From Paguma larvata (lineage: Eukaryota; Chordata; Mammalia; Carnivora; Viverridae): DNA of 64,000 bases. The notes below the pieces were generated by a model, which did not search any database, had not been told where the DNA came from, and worked only from the letters and a program-made list of their open reading frames with translations. The DNA lies in NCBI GenBank assembly GCA_030068075.1, contig CM057839.1, forward strand, positions 52,914,960-52,978,959, read 5' to 3'. The translations under genes were made by a program, and so were the position numbers. Positions 11,301-23,609 of the stretch are shown in pieces; positions within the stretch are counted from its first letter, which is position 1; each line of letters begins with the position of its first letter.

Positions 11301-13394
11301 AAGGAATATGTAACATGTCTTCCTCCAAAAACATTAAATCTTTTCTACAGAATGATTACCAAGCTAGGTCACAATATTATGTGAGATTTAAATATATATC
11401 TATCAACATTGTTCTTTTAATAACTAGATGAGAAAAATCAGAAACTACTTAGGGCCAACTCAACATAATAGAGTGCACAACCAATGCACAGAAAACAACT
11501 TCTTTCACTTCTACAGTGCCTGCTTTGTGTTTCTTGATAGATTGAAGTTCCTAACGCCCAAGAAAATTCCATTTAAAAACTCTCTCCTCATGCGACAGCA
11601 CATTACTGAGTAATGAGGAAAGAAATAGGGATTATATCTTTACAGAAATAAGCAGCCAAGGTGGGTAAAAGACCAGGTAAAAGACATTCAGAAGGATGTC
11701 ATGGGAAGCTGCTGGTTGCTCTCACATAGGCACTACTTTCCAGAATAAAACTGTACAGAGTACTACCAGGGAAAAAAGAACCCTGCCCTCAGCCAGTTCT
11801 GAGAGATGCAGGAAAAAGGGAAATAGAGGAGAAACTCACATAAGAACAGGCATGATTGGTGCTTTGTTACTAAACAAACTGTTCTTTAGCAACTATAGAT
11901 GAGCAAGTGATTTATTTTTTTCCGATCTTTCTCTTGTATTAACTAGAACCCTAATTTGCCCATGAGGCTGAAATATGTCTTAATTACTTGCCTTCAAAGC
12001 TTATGCCCATTTAAAATAAGCTTATTTCTTTTCTATTGTCAGCTTGTCCAGAGTCGCCTAATCTACAATTCTCCTGCCCAGCACTCACCACTTCTGATCA
12101 TTATGGAGAGCAGAGGCAAAGTAGCCTTACAGGCAGCTTCCAAAGAGATCCATCTGTTCATAACTGGGTGCACTAGCCCACGGAACACTCCCCAGCCCTG
12201 TGTCCACTGCAAGGACAGAAGAACCTCACGACCTGAACACATCTAGAGCCCACGCCACAGGCTACTTTTCAATATTTAAATTCTTCTTTAGCCAAAGCTT
12301 TGGATTTTCCCAGACCTAATCCACAATCCCAGTAGTGGTTTGCGTGGCTATCCATTTAAAGAGTATCCCTATGTGTGCTGCAATGCCTAAAGGTACTATT
12401 CCTGGCATCGGGGATGGGGCACCTACAACTGGGTTATTTGTGTGACCTTTTGCACATCTTAGTTGGAGACAGCTTGAAATTTTCCTTGCTCCAACTCCCA
12501 GTTTCCTATGCTTACCTGGGGACCCTCTGGAGAAAAGACAAAGCTGCTCAATTTGGCCAACTCTGAGATCAATATGTTAGCAACCAATAAGACCTGCTCT
12601 CCAACAGGGGGCGGAACCTGAACGGTCAACAGCACTGTCCCAATACCTTCCCTAAGCATACTGTTTCTCTTTCATGTCCCTTCCTTAAGGCAGTGTGTGT
12701 GGCCATCGTGGTGGTTCCCAGCTTTGCTTTCAATGACATGGCTTCTAAATATGCTTTATACTTGAAGATTCTATGGAGTCCTATTCCCTCCTGACAAAAG
12801 CATTCTTATTCAAATTCTTACCATTATTTTTATTATAGAGTCACATATACTTCTTTAGGAGAAAAGGTGGAGGAGCCCTGTAATACAAATAAACAGCATC
12901 CTCATGCAAGAAAGTGAAGTGACAGCAAAACCAAATCCTAATGTAGCAGATGTATGCCCCATAAACCAAAGTACATTCAGGAGTGAGTCACAAGACCAAT
13001 ATGTTAACATGGGCATAAGGGTATTACACATGGAGATGAGGTCAGTAAGAACTGCTAGCGGAAAATAAGATAGGGAAGGTCAGTAAAGAGAGGCCAAGGA
13101 CAGAATAACAAAGACACCAGGGGAGGTTGCAAAAATAACAAATATATTAGACAAAGGGAAGATCGGTGTTGGAAAACTAGGAGTAGGTGAATAATCAGCA
13201 AAGAGCCTGAGATTCTAGGTGGGAAAGGGGTGACTACAAATTACAAATTCTACCCTGACTAGAGCTGGCAAGATTTTCCCTTGGAATAAACCAGAATGTC
13301 AGAAACAGAAAACCTCTTCAGATTTATATCATTTCCACGCTTTGAGGAACTGCAGAATATCTAACTAGGAAAACAGAAATCTCTTCAAGAATTT
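11301..13394. other. Unassigned intronic DNA
   Basis: No clear repeats, splice-bounded frames or RNA genes seen. Short open frames of 60-96 codons on both strands look random. Confidence 0.5.
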
Positions 13395-13795
13395 TTTACC
13401 AAAGGAAATTTAATATAGAGAATTGGTTACTCGGGTGATGGTAGAGAAGAGAGCCTCACAGGATAGTGAGACAATCCAGAGATCAGCAGGAGCAGGAAGC
13501 TGCTACCTCCCCAAGGCTGAAGAGACAATAGCAGGAGGTTATGTCTCTGGGGTCCATGGGCCAAGGTCACTTGTGAGCAGGCAGAACTGGAGCCAGTCTG
13601 TCAAGCAAGAGTGGTGCTACAGAGGAGGGATTCTCATGTCAGGGATGCTGCACAGAGCTAGAGAAAAGAATACCTTGGCCTTACCCTTTTCCCTGCCCTT
13701 TCTTACCAGTGCCTCCCACAGGTTGAAGACAGCAGGCCAGGTGACTCAGAAATCTAGGAGCGCAACCTGAAGGGGTGAGCCTCCTCCAACTTAGA
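13395..13795 (+). repeat. Ancient interspersed repeat, class unresolved
   Basis: The motif 'tttaatatagagaattggtt' followed by a GA-rich interior and 'accagtgcctccca' is a recurring mammalian repeat pattern that I recognise but cannot assign to a class. It produces a 115-codon plus-strand open frame that should not be called a gene. Confidence 0.5.
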
Positions 13796-15419
13796 GAGAA
13801 AAAGGGGAGGGCAAGGAATGCTAGAAGGAAAGGACAGAAACTCTAGCACAAGGAAGATGAGTCACAACAGGATTTAAGAAGCAAACTTCTTTTCCAATAG
13901 ACATACTTTTAAAAGGTTTGCGTATTGCCATGTAAAGGTGCCAGTAATAAAGTGTCACCTAGTGACAAAGTGGAAGCTATACCATGGCCTACTGACCTTC
14001 CTGCCATGTTAGGTGGACCCTGATGCCACTCTGCAGAGTCCCAGAGTTGGAAGCGAGTTAAGGAATCTACTCTGTATTACCCTTTCTTCAGTTACAGTTA
14101 AGCCAGGACAAGTCCAAAAAGTAAATTTTTTTCAAAATTTTAGAATGAAAAAGACTCCTTTAAAAGCAAAACATATCAAAAGTACTGAATAGAAAAAACC
14201 TTGCACAGACACCCAAATGATTACAAGTAAAACGGGGAAATACGAACAAGATATGATGGACTATATCAACCAATATCCTGGTTATGATATAGGTTTGCAA
14301 GATATTATCACTGGGGGGAAATGAGTATTTCTTCTAACTGCATAGGAATCTACAGCGGTGTGCCGAAAAAAGTTTAATTAAAAAATATCATAAATACGTT
14401 CATAATATTCCAGGCTCCTTCCCTTCCATTGTGTTTAATGCATCGTTTCTCCAGCCTCCTTATGCTCACATGCCCAGTATTTCCACTGCCTTGAGTCTGT
14501 TCTCCCTGTTAAGCAAGGCCCAGTAAGCTCTTTGCTGACCCATTCTACAGCTTCTTATAATTCAGTCTTCTCCTTGTCATTGGCTCAATGCTAATTTTGC
14601 AGAAATATGGTGGTGTCGGGTTGCTCTTGTTTGATTATTCAGCCTTTGCATTTCTGACTACAGACAGAGCCAGAACATAAGTATTTATACATTAGAAGGC
14701 TGCCTACTTTTATTTCACATCAACTAACAAGCTTTATCCTGTTCGTTTCACAATTAAACATTTAATTCAAACAGCTCTTTTTATGGATTTAGTCTTCCCT
14801 TCTTCCACCCTCCTCCATACCCTTTGATCTCCTTTGGGAGTTGGTGGCCTAAGAACTGGCAGGGGAAACTGCAACGAAAAGCCTGGCATTTTGACAGAGC
14901 AAAAGAAAAGAACCAGCCCCACCCCCAGCCACCATTCATTCACTTAGCTAAAATACAGGGTCTCAGAGAAGCAGGGAAAACAATAGACCTAAGTACAGGC
15001 TAGGTCTTCCAGAAACTGATGGTGGATGAAAATCTCCTCTTAGTCAAGAGTACGGGGGGATATCACTATTCATCACAAAAAGGACGTGCGTCACAGGCAT
15101 CTCTGCAACTCTTGTCTATAACTCCACAAATCCTTCCTGTAAAATATAACTTTCTTCCTTTAATGATCTAGTAGTGAATTATTTATATTCTTCAATTTAT
15201 CTTCCTGTCTTCTTTTATTTATTCCCAGTCTTGTGCTCCTTAACCCTAGAAAGCCTGACCAAGATTACAGGCAAGGCACAGGAGTCTCAGCCCTTCAGTG
15301 GTGCTGAGCCTAATGCACAAAGCAGAGCCACAATGCATGGCAGAGGAAAATCTCATTTTGGAACCATAGCCAGCTAAGTGACCACACACACTTGGGCCTC
15401 CATGTCCTGTTGACTTTTC

Positions 15420-15680
15420 CAGACAGATTTCCATCAAAATGGAATCCATCCTGCATCCTTCCTCTGTCTCCATCTCCACAGTTGCTACCTTCACTTTGTT
15501 GCTCACCATTGCTTGCCTGGGCAATGCCACCTCCTATCTGATCTCCATGCTCCTGATTCTTCCTCCCTCAATCCACTTGCCATACACCTGCCAGCATGGT
15601 CTTGCTAAGATGCAAATGAAAAATGACAATGCTACGTCTTAATCCTTCATTAGCTCTCTATCATCACCTGAGACCAAGTC
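15420..15680 (+). mobile_element. LINE-2 fragment
   Basis: The CT-rich run and the ending 'tcttaatccttcattagctc...atcacctgagaccaagtctc' follow the L2 3' region. It explains opposing open frames in this stretch. Confidence 0.6.
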
Positions 15681-15764
15681 TCCCAAATTCGCCTTATTAT
15701 AAAAACCAGTGGGGGCATTAATAAAAAATAAAATTAAATAAAGCAGATTCTTCAGTGTCTTACA

Positions 15765-15870
15765 TCGGTTTCCTCCAGAAACAGATCTTGAGACAGAATT
15801 TAAGTACAAGTTATTTATTGAGCAGAGGATCATAGGAAGCACTGGTAGAGGAGAGAGAGACAGCCAACAA
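15765..15870. repeat. Unclassified repeat sharing motif with 60,260 region
   Basis: The core 'tttcctccagaaacagatct...gagac...aagtacaagttatttattgag' resembles 'attcccagaagcagagtctg...caagtgatttattac' at about 60,262-60,310. They look like two decayed copies of one mammalian repeat; class not determined. Confidence 0.35.
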
Positions 15871-16189
15871 AGTGCAGACATCTAGCAGATTACCATTATG
15901 GGCAACTGAGGTTCAGTTTCATTAGGGAATTTGGGGACATAGTGTGGAACATGTGTCAGTTATCACACCAGAAGGTCCAAGATGCTAGTGTATTACCTCC
16001 CAGCTCCCTTCTGTCATTGGCCGAGGTCCAGTCCTGAGGCCATTAACTTCACTGCCCTACCAAGCTTCCCTACGTGTGGGAGAGAAAGCTTTCGCGCAGA
16101 GAACAAGAGGTACTTGCAGAAGCATTCTGCAGACATGTACTGGAGCAGTGGGCATTTGGGCAAATAAGTATGAAACTGACCACATCTGC

Positions 16190-16300
16190 TCCAACAGGCC
16201 ATACCCCTCAAGATTTTGGTACAGTAGGTCTGGGGTAGGACCCAGGAATCAGTAGTATAGGAATTTCATGGAACTGTGTTGAACAGGCAAACTGTGAAAC
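16190..16300 (+). repeat. MER5-like fragment
   Basis: 'cagtaggtctggggtaggac' followed by 'ccaggaatcagtagtat' resembles the conserved middle of MER5-type elements. No terminal repeats remain. Confidence 0.4.
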
Positions 16301-16560
16301 TAATAGCATTAAGCTCAAAATCTTTCATGGGTTTTATGAGGCTTTCCATTGTGTGTCTGCCGTCCTGCTCTCCAGACCTCCTGATGCTCCTGCATAGTTG
16401 CCTTTAAACCAAACCACATTTGTGCACTTCCCCGCAAACAGCATATTCTCTTATATGAGCAGGAACTGTGCCTTAAGAAACTTTACGATACCCACAGCCA
16501 AATACTGTACCATGAATGTAGTAAATGCTCAACAAATGTTTGTTACAGAAATAATCCTAA
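16300..16560 (+). mobile_element. LINE-2 3' end
   Basis: The stretch from 'aatctttcatgggttttatg' to 'aatgtagtaaatgctcaaca' then 'aatgtttgttacag' follows the L2 3' end, including the terminal 'gctcaataaatgtttgtt' type motif. Confidence 0.7.
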
Positions 16561-17539
16561 AAGAAAAAAATATGATATTATGTAAGTGTTCCCAGGACAA
16601 AACTATCTTCCCTGTGCATCAAAATAGTAGGTACAATGCTACTAGTGAAACTAAACAAATATATATTGAGAACCTAATGTATGCAGATACTCACAAATCT
16701 CTCCAGAAAAGTACTAGAGTCTTTTATCAGTGTACGCCTTAACATTTTTTCCCCCAAAAGACAGTCTTGATAGAGATGGGCAAAGAGGGGACATGACTTG
16801 GCCCTGGGTCAACAGATGTCGTAGCTCACTCTTCCCAACCTGGTGCGGCCCCAGGTTGGACATGGGAGAGGTGTTTTTTAAAAACGTGGCAGAACTAATT
16901 CTTTCACAGAAAAAGAGAACTCAGGAAGCAGCCTGCTGGAGCTTTGCTGATATGAAACTATTAATTAAGTCCTACAAAGGAGATAAACAGCTAGGTAGTG
17001 GTGGAAAGGTGAAGGATGTCTGAGACTAATTGGAAGCGTGTCAAACTTTACCTACCTTGTGATTCTGCTGGGGTTGTCCCCAGAGACACTATCACTCTCC
17101 ACCTACTTCACAGAGATGGCATGGGATAAAGAAGAAAGACTTATTTCAATGTCATTGAACTCTTGGGATTATGACTTCACCCAATGACCAGAAATTTGGT
17201 ACCTGAGATCTAGATGGTAACTCTGGGCTCAATCTCTTAAGCGCAAAACAGTTGCTGTGGTTTTTAAGCCATTAAACGTGCTCTCGTGCAAATGAGACCA
17301 AAGCAGAGGTCTGGCCACTCATAGTCACTAAAGACCTCATCCATGGCTTTTTCCCCACTGTTTGGGATGTTAACCACAGCCCCTTGGCCACATTCCAGTC
17401 TGGATAATTACACTGGGGCTAGCAAACTTCACCCTCCAGCTCCAACTAAATAAAGTATTCCTTTGGACTCACTGCCATAACCTTTGTTCTGCTGCTGTGG
17501 GCTATTAAAGGGCTATTCTGTACTTAGGATGGCTGTATT

Positions 17540-20270
17540 TGTGAAAAATCAATACTCCTGGTATAACTTTCTACACTGACAAGAAGTATATTCCACAATA
17601 TCTCAGTGGCTAAGTTTTTTTTTAATATAGTGCCAGAAACAATTAGAAAACTACAGTAATTTCTTCTCAGTCCTCTCAACTTTTACTATCCATACAGACA
17701 CTGACTAAACTGTTTGCAACATTATACAAAAAGAGGGCAGGTGAATATTCCAAAAAATAGGTGGTGTCTACCACATGCCAGGCTCTACTGTAGGTACTGG
17801 GAATTGTAAGGGTCGTGGGTTATATTATCAGCATAATTTGAAAATCTTCCAAAGGGAATAATTCAATGTAATTGTTCCTATGCTACTAAATTTCTCAAAA
17901 TCGGAATATATGCACTTTCCTAAATATATCATGCATTACCATGCATGAAGTTCCCAGTAAAAACACTATCTCTGTCCACCCTTAAAAGAGAGTATAAAAT
18001 CTTAAACTCAATATCTATGTAAAAATATGTGTGAAAGGATATGTGTATCTAAAAATGAGAAAATATGCTTTCTTGGCTAGCTTGGAGGGTAACAAATGGG
18101 ATGCTGCTTATATATATATTTATTTTCTTGTTTTTAGCAATCATCCTATTTGTGTGGGTGAGAGTTTACAGGTTATAATAGTGGAAGCAAACATAAGGAA
18201 ATTGAAAACATAAATATCTCTTATTTAAAGCTTCTCTTTACTATATGAAAAAAAACATAAATCAAGTCTTTCAGTGTTCTATTACAAGGATGAAAACAAC
18301 AAAAGGGGGAAAATGTAAGTATTGTGTGTTTGGACATTCACATACACACACATTATCATGTACATGAAGATAGGAAAGGGAAGTTAAATATCAAAATTCA
18401 AGTGAATTAAATTAAATTGTATGAACAACAGAATATTTCACATCCCACCCTGTAAAGAAAATGGTTCAGAAATTTAAAAAAATAATAATAACAACCTTGA
18501 AACTCCAATTAATCCTAGAGGATCTGAAATAAGTACTTGCCCTGGACAAACGATAACCAGACCGCGGAAAATGGTTTTAAAACATCAGTGAAGTTCACTT
18601 GAATCTGCCAAATTATTATTCGCCCTGAAAATTCTCCTAGCTAGAACAAGTTAATAGCAGGCTTCTAAAACTAGGTTAAACATGCCGTAAATCAATTTAT
18701 TTCCCCCTATAAATCTGCTAAAGTGCATGCTTTTCTGGTGAAAATGGTTCTTCAATGGTACTTAATACTGTCACTTTATTGTTTCTCCAACCAGTCCACT
18801 TCAAGTTTTTCTACTTAAATTGTTGCATTAAAGTTAAATGCCTATCTCTGACATAAATAATAAGCAATGAAATACAGATTCTTTAAAATAGCATAAGGGA
18901 CCTCAAAATGTATCACAGAGGCAAAACGTTTCCTAAGTTTAGAAGAAATGCTTAATAATTCGTATGTGACCCAAGTTTGCCACCCAGTAATTTATTCGTT
19001 AATATTTTAGAGTTAAGAAACAGTCGGCACTACTACATCTCCCACAGATAGGTGGCTTGTCCTCCACCAACATGCTTCCGGTAGCACCTTTGACAAGACA
19101 GCTTTGGTAAAAGACCGAAATGAATATTATGTATTGACACAGTCTGTCCCATGTACTTTAAAGAACCCAAATCACTACACCAACAGTATTTCCACCACGT
19201 TGCAGACAGAAGACCAGAACGAGTGATTAATTAGCTGTAATATTTAAACTCTCGCTGGTATACAAGCTGACCAACACAATCTTCAACCCCATCCCTGTTT
19301 AAAATTCACACAGAAAATAACAGATCATTAAAGATTATCCAAAGGTATAAACAATTACCAAAGCAAGGGATGGGGCTTCCCCACTTGGGGGAAAGATGTG
19401 GGAGTCATAGCACTTTTCATAGATTTAAGGGAGAACACATGATATACAATGCCTCTAACACTATAATCTAGCCTCGTGTCAATACTGACTTTGTACTCCC
19501 AAATATTACTGTACTTTCTAAGTATCCTTATTAGGATAAAAACCTTTTTAATAAATTTTCTGTAACTAAAGGACAAGAATAATTCCAGGGAGGAAATGGG
19601 GGGAAGTTTTCCAAATGTGACCCAAGGGAAGACATTCTGGAGATGGCTCTGTCACCAGGGTCAAGTCTTCATCACCTCACTGTGCCTCGGCGTCCATAAA
19701 ATTAAAGAGTGAGGCCAGAGCACAAATCTCTAATTCGCTGCTAGCAGTGAAATCCAGCTATCTATTTAGGTATCATAGAGAACTCAAGTTTTTGTAAAAT
19801 CCTGAGAGCACCTGACAGCAACAGAAAATGTGCTTACGGTGTCTGATGACTATAAAGGGAAGAATGAGAAGGGTCTAAACAATCCTCCCAAGCCTGCATT
19901 TTTCAGTTTATACTAGGCTTAAGAGGGCAAATGAAATTAGATGCTTCATTTCATCCCGCAATAACAATATAATTCTTATTACAAAAAAATTTTAAATACT
20001 CTTTTTAAACACATCCTCAAAAAAGAAAGAGCTTCACCTTACTCAAATGAAACTTAGATCTGTCTCACTTGGAGGGTTTCAATGCTTGAGCTACAGTATG
20101 GGTATCAAGATGTGGAAGCAGCTGTCACTGCTTTGTTTTTCATTCACAGTAGGTGGTTGCCAAGCAACAAAATACTATTGTCTGTTTCCATGATCTATTG
20201 GCCAATTCTACTGGTAATAATGCTTTCTACAGTTTAAAACAGGGCCGCCTTTTGGACAAGAAGAAATGAG
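17540..20270. other. Repeat-poor AT-rich DNA
   Basis: Apart from a faint L2/MIR trace near 17,760-17,830 and a possible MIR trace near 19,610-19,700, no repeat is recognised for about 2.7 kb. Absence of insertions would fit either conserved non-coding sequence or chance. Confidence 0.45.
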
Positions 20271-20279
20271 AAAAAATTT

Positions 20280-20465
20280 TAAAATGACAATAACATATAT
20301 ATAAATAAATACACTGAATGTGCCCCAAAATATGTGTGTATATATATATATAGCTGTGTGGGTCTATACACATGCATATCCATACTACATATATTTTGCA
20401 GATATGCACATGTATATGAATATTATGTAGTGTATCCATGCGACTATATACATTCTTCTTCTACC
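20280..20465. repeat. TA/TG-rich imperfect microsatellite
   Basis: A (TA)n core at 20,338-20,352 with flanking catatg, tatgtg and cacatg units. Overlapping open frames on both strands here encode only low-complexity Ile/Tyr/His-rich peptide. Confidence 0.75.
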
Positions 20466-21837
20466 TGCCTCAAAAGCCATCTAACTTTGATAGGTCAAAA
20501 ACTAGAATCTAAATGCTTTGAAGGCAAATCAAAGTATGACCTAGAGATACAAAAACATAGTAAGACCTATTTTTTCAACAACAGCAATAATTTCCAATCT
20601 GCTGGATGTATCAAATCTGTCTCTTCAATACGAAGTCATAAGTCAGAAAAGCAATTCTGTCTACTTATATAAAAATAATAACACATGGAAAGCCTTCCCT
20701 ATCTATCTACTTTGGAATTATCTAATATATTTAACATGCTATAGGACTTAGGAGTCCTTATGTGCTACGACTGCGTACAATGATAAAAATCGAAATGGGA
20801 AAATTCTGTTGCTGCTTACACCCAAGAATCTTAAAATATATTCGTTTTTAAAATAATTGAATTGTTCTCCCTGGAATAGCCTCCTGTGATTCCCCACTTC
20901 TTTTTGATATGGGTCCCTGGGGAATAACAGTCATGCTACGTTACTTTTGCATATTTCACTGGCTTGCAAATAAAATAACACACAGTGTACTCAATATAAA
21001 GTTGTCAACATTAACTTGCATCAGTTGCTGTTTGTTTTGCATTGACAAGGCTTCTAAAGATAAGAATTACAATATTCTTAGATGTACAGACACAACATCA
21101 AAACAGCCTGAAGGAATTAAAGCTTGAAACTGCTAGAGGCAATCATGTTTTGAAATGAAGAGAAATCAGTATCATTTATACATATATATATTGCTGCAAG
21201 GGACCTAAATAACGCCAGAACAATCTTTGGATTTTATGCAATGCTCATCCGTCTTCCTTCACAATATTTCAAAAGCACTCTGCCTTAACTATTTAGTGCA
21301 TCCCTCTAAAAGAGCTTTTAAGTTCACTTTTTCAAATTCATTACCACTTGGAAATCTATGTATTACAACAAACGGGAATAAGCAAAATCCATTACATGGC
21401 TTGACATCATTACTATAAAGTCTCCTATCAAAAGGACAACGCTAGCAAAACAAAGTGTGCTAATAATGAACTAGTATTATCCAAAATCACCCCTTTCTGG
21501 GACAGAGCCTTCTTCAACAGAACCCACTCACCTCTCGGGAGTGCCCATATGGGTTTCTCCTTCGCATGTCACCCCATAAATAACCCATTTTTTTTCCTCA
21601 GGTTCCCAAGTTCACCCACCTGTGTCTTCTTCCGAGGAACAATTTCCCTCCCACTTTCTCCATCTTCTTCAGATCTCTTAGCCACCCATTACTTTCTTCA
21701 AACTACTTGACTCAAATCTGCAGCCCAGTCTGCTATGAACCTCCCCACACGCACCCGTTTCCCTCATTCTTCTAGATACGCCCAACAAAGTCTCTACCAC
21801 CAAACAAATGCAATATTAATAAAAGTAGGGTTACAAG

Positions 21838-21878
21838 TCAGTTTTTGTTTTGTTTTGGTTTTGTTTTGTTTTTTTACT
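21838..21878 (+). repeat. T-rich (GTTTT)n tract upstream of CpG island
   Basis: Repeated gtttt and ggtttt units. Simple sequence without recognisable parent element. Confidence 0.7.
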
Positions 21879-22072
21879 TACAGCAGTAAAATGCTGAGAA
21901 AAAAGGAGAAAAGCAAGAGTGTATTCGGAGGAAGGACTGTGGGACGCGGAGGCCCTACCCACCCGGGATTCCCCACCTGTCGACCCCACTTTCCCCATGT
22001 GCGCGCCTCGGGATGACAACCACAACACTCCAGAACCACCCCCCTCCGGAAAGGAGGCGGGGTTACGCCTTC

Positions 22073-22083
22073 ACCCAATCAGA
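22073..22083 (+). promoter_or_regulatory. CCAAT box (NF-Y-like)
   Basis: The site reads acccaatcaga within the 5' shoulder of the CpG island, a good match to the NF-Y consensus. NF-Y sites usually sit 60-100 bases upstream of a start site. In plus orientation this would suit a plus-strand start near 22,150, but NF-Y sites act in either orientation. Confidence 0.45.
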
Positions 22084-22947
22084 ACCCGCGAACTCCGGGT
22101 GTCCAACCTATGGGGTGGCCGTGGCCGTGCAGGGGGAGGACGTGGGGTGGTCGGGGAGGCGCCGCGTCCGTGGGAGGCGCGCACGTGTCGAGTCCAGAGA
22201 GGCAGGGAGGCGGAGAGGCGGCAGGCGTCCAGGACCTGAGGCGCGGACTCTGCACCTTGGCAGCCACCGAGTCCAGCTCCCAGTGCCTCTTCTGCCTTGG
22301 ACTCGGCGGGCCAGGACATGCTCCCCGCCGAGGAAGACACGTCCAAGGTGTCTGGGTTCCCCGTGTAAGGGGACAGTCACAAATAACAACAGTACCTAAC
22401 GCAGACGAGAAGGGGAGTAAAGTTTCCGGCCCGCATCACAAAGGAGTCCGCCAAGACACAGAGGACAAGAGATGCAGGGCGAGAGGGTGACAACCTGGCA
22501 AGAAAAGCGTAGAGGGAGGGCTGCGAGAGCAGGACTCGGTCCCGGGTGCCGTGCAGGGGGCAGCGGGCAGCTGGGTGCGCTGTCCAAGGTGCAGGGGAGG
22601 TGGGAAGCGCGCGGCGGGCTAGGAGCCCAGAGCCAACACCGGCTGGCGGCGGCAGGGAGAGCAGGACACAGCTGTCTGGAGAGCCGGGCACCCCCAGGCT
22701 CGCAAAAGTGTCAGGGCTGGAGCTGGTGTAGAGCGGGGAAGGGCGCGGGGGGCTGCGCGGAAGCCTCCATGCTTCCACGTACCCCTCCCCACCAGCCTCA
22801 CCTCTAGCTCTATTCCCCTCCCCCTCCCGGGAACCCACTCCCCTCCAAGCCTCTGTCCCGGGGCCATGGCGGGGGCGGGACCGGGGAATTCCGGCACCAA
22901 GCCCGGACACCCCAGGGATGCTGCGGGCCCCGGAGCTGCTTGCTTAC

Positions 22948-23277
22948 CTGGATCCGCGATCCCGGGAGCGGGGGCAGTCCGCCGCGCGGAGCCGGGAGTC
23001 GGGCGCTGGGCGCGGCGCGGCTCCTCCTCGCCTCGTCGTCCTCCTTGTCCGCTTCTCCCAGACTCCGTCCGGGACACGAAGCTGCAAGACGCGGCCCGGC
23101 TGCAGCCGCGGTTCCCTCTTCTGCCTCCGCCGCCGCTGCCGCAGACAGAGGACGCCCCGTGGCGACTGGAAGCCTGTGTGAGTAGCGGCGCCCGAGAGAG
23201 TGGGATCTGCTGGAGACTCCGCGGCTCCGGGCGCGCGGGCGTGCGCACGCGCGCCTGCGAGTGTGAGTCTGTGTGTG

Positions 23278-23309
<32 letters not shown>

Positions 23310-23560
23310 CGCGCGGGCGCGCGCCCACGGGGTGGGAGAGTCGCGAGGGGAGGGGGAGAGAGGCCAAGAGATGCTCGTAGGGACTGAGGCAAAATTCTTT
23401 GCCCCCGGAAATCCGTAAATCCGGCGAAGGAGGATCGAACGTGCGTCTCGCCTGGGGGAGCTGACCGCGGGGCGGCGGCAGAGGGGGAAGGGAAGGCAGC
23501 GCCGCGCGCGGGCTCCGGATCCGAGCGGGTTTGAGCCGAGCGGAGCGCGCAGCCACGGAT
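22948..23560 (-). other. Putative non-coding first exon (5' UTR), gene not identified
   Basis: On the minus strand the exon ends ...gatccag and is followed by gtaagc, a near-perfect donor with the GT at 22,947-22,946. I see no ATG on the minus strand between the donor and about 23,560, so the exon would be 5' untranslated and translation would start in a later exon outside, or hidden within, the window to the left. The 5' end is not fixed by sequence: a start anywhere from about 23,100 to 23,560 fits, and the higher coordinate given is an outer limit. A second, weaker minus-strand donor (ctagag then gtgagg, exon edge 22,802) could give a longer alternative exon. The exon is purine-rich with GAG/GGA-type runs. 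I do not recognise the gene. Confidence 0.62.
23264..23327. repeat. (TG)n(CG)n alternating purine-pyrimidine tract
   Basis: A TG-rich stretch from 23,264 becomes ten GT units at 23,281-23,300, followed at once by a run of GC units and ggcgcgcgccc. Alternating TG/CG of this length is the classic Z-DNA-forming sequence. It lies inside the CpG island, just upstream of or within the putative minus-strand first exon, so it may affect promoter topology and will be length-polymorphic. Confidence 0.9.
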
Positions 23561-23591
23561 GCAGCAGAGGCGGTGCCCGTAGTCCTCGGTC

Positions 23592-23609
23592 GCGCTGCCC
23601 CCTCTAGGG
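23592..23609 (-). promoter_or_regulatory. CTCF-like motif in promoter
   Basis: The plus strand reads gcgctgccccctctaggg. On the minus strand this gives the agggggcagc core of the CTCF motif, but the upstream ccasy half is imperfect. CTCF sites near CpG-island promoters are common. Pattern match only. Confidence 0.35.

Larger units (their letters stand above)
1..22947 (-). other. Probable first intron of a minus-strand gene
   Basis: If the donor at 22,947 is used, everything to the left edge is intron, unless one of the weak exon candidates discussed in the findings is real. The stretch is AT-rich, carries ancient MIR, L2, L1M and MER5 fragments, and has only one lineage-specific insertion, the SINE/L1 composite near 4.4 kb. 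No exon with both convincing splice sites and a recognisable protein was found. The assignment is an inference from one splice donor plus the CpG island; the gene is not identified. Confidence 0.5.

Noticed and set aside
13423..13770. 115-codon plus-strand open frame
   Set aside because: It lies within a recurring interspersed repeat pattern and has no domain.
22866..23387. 173-codon plus-strand open frame starting at an ATG with a good Kozak context (gccatggcg)
   Set aside because: It is antisense to the putative exon, ends in translated TG/CG repeat and has no recognisable domain. GC-rich DNA gives such frames by chance. A plus-strand transcript would be needed to revive it.
22810..23556. 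248-codon minus-strand open frame through the first exon, rich in Ala/Pro/Arg with a (TH)n run
   Set aside because: It has no ATG in that frame at its 5' end, its composition is simply CpG-island and TG/CG repeat translated, and it runs straight through the splice donor.
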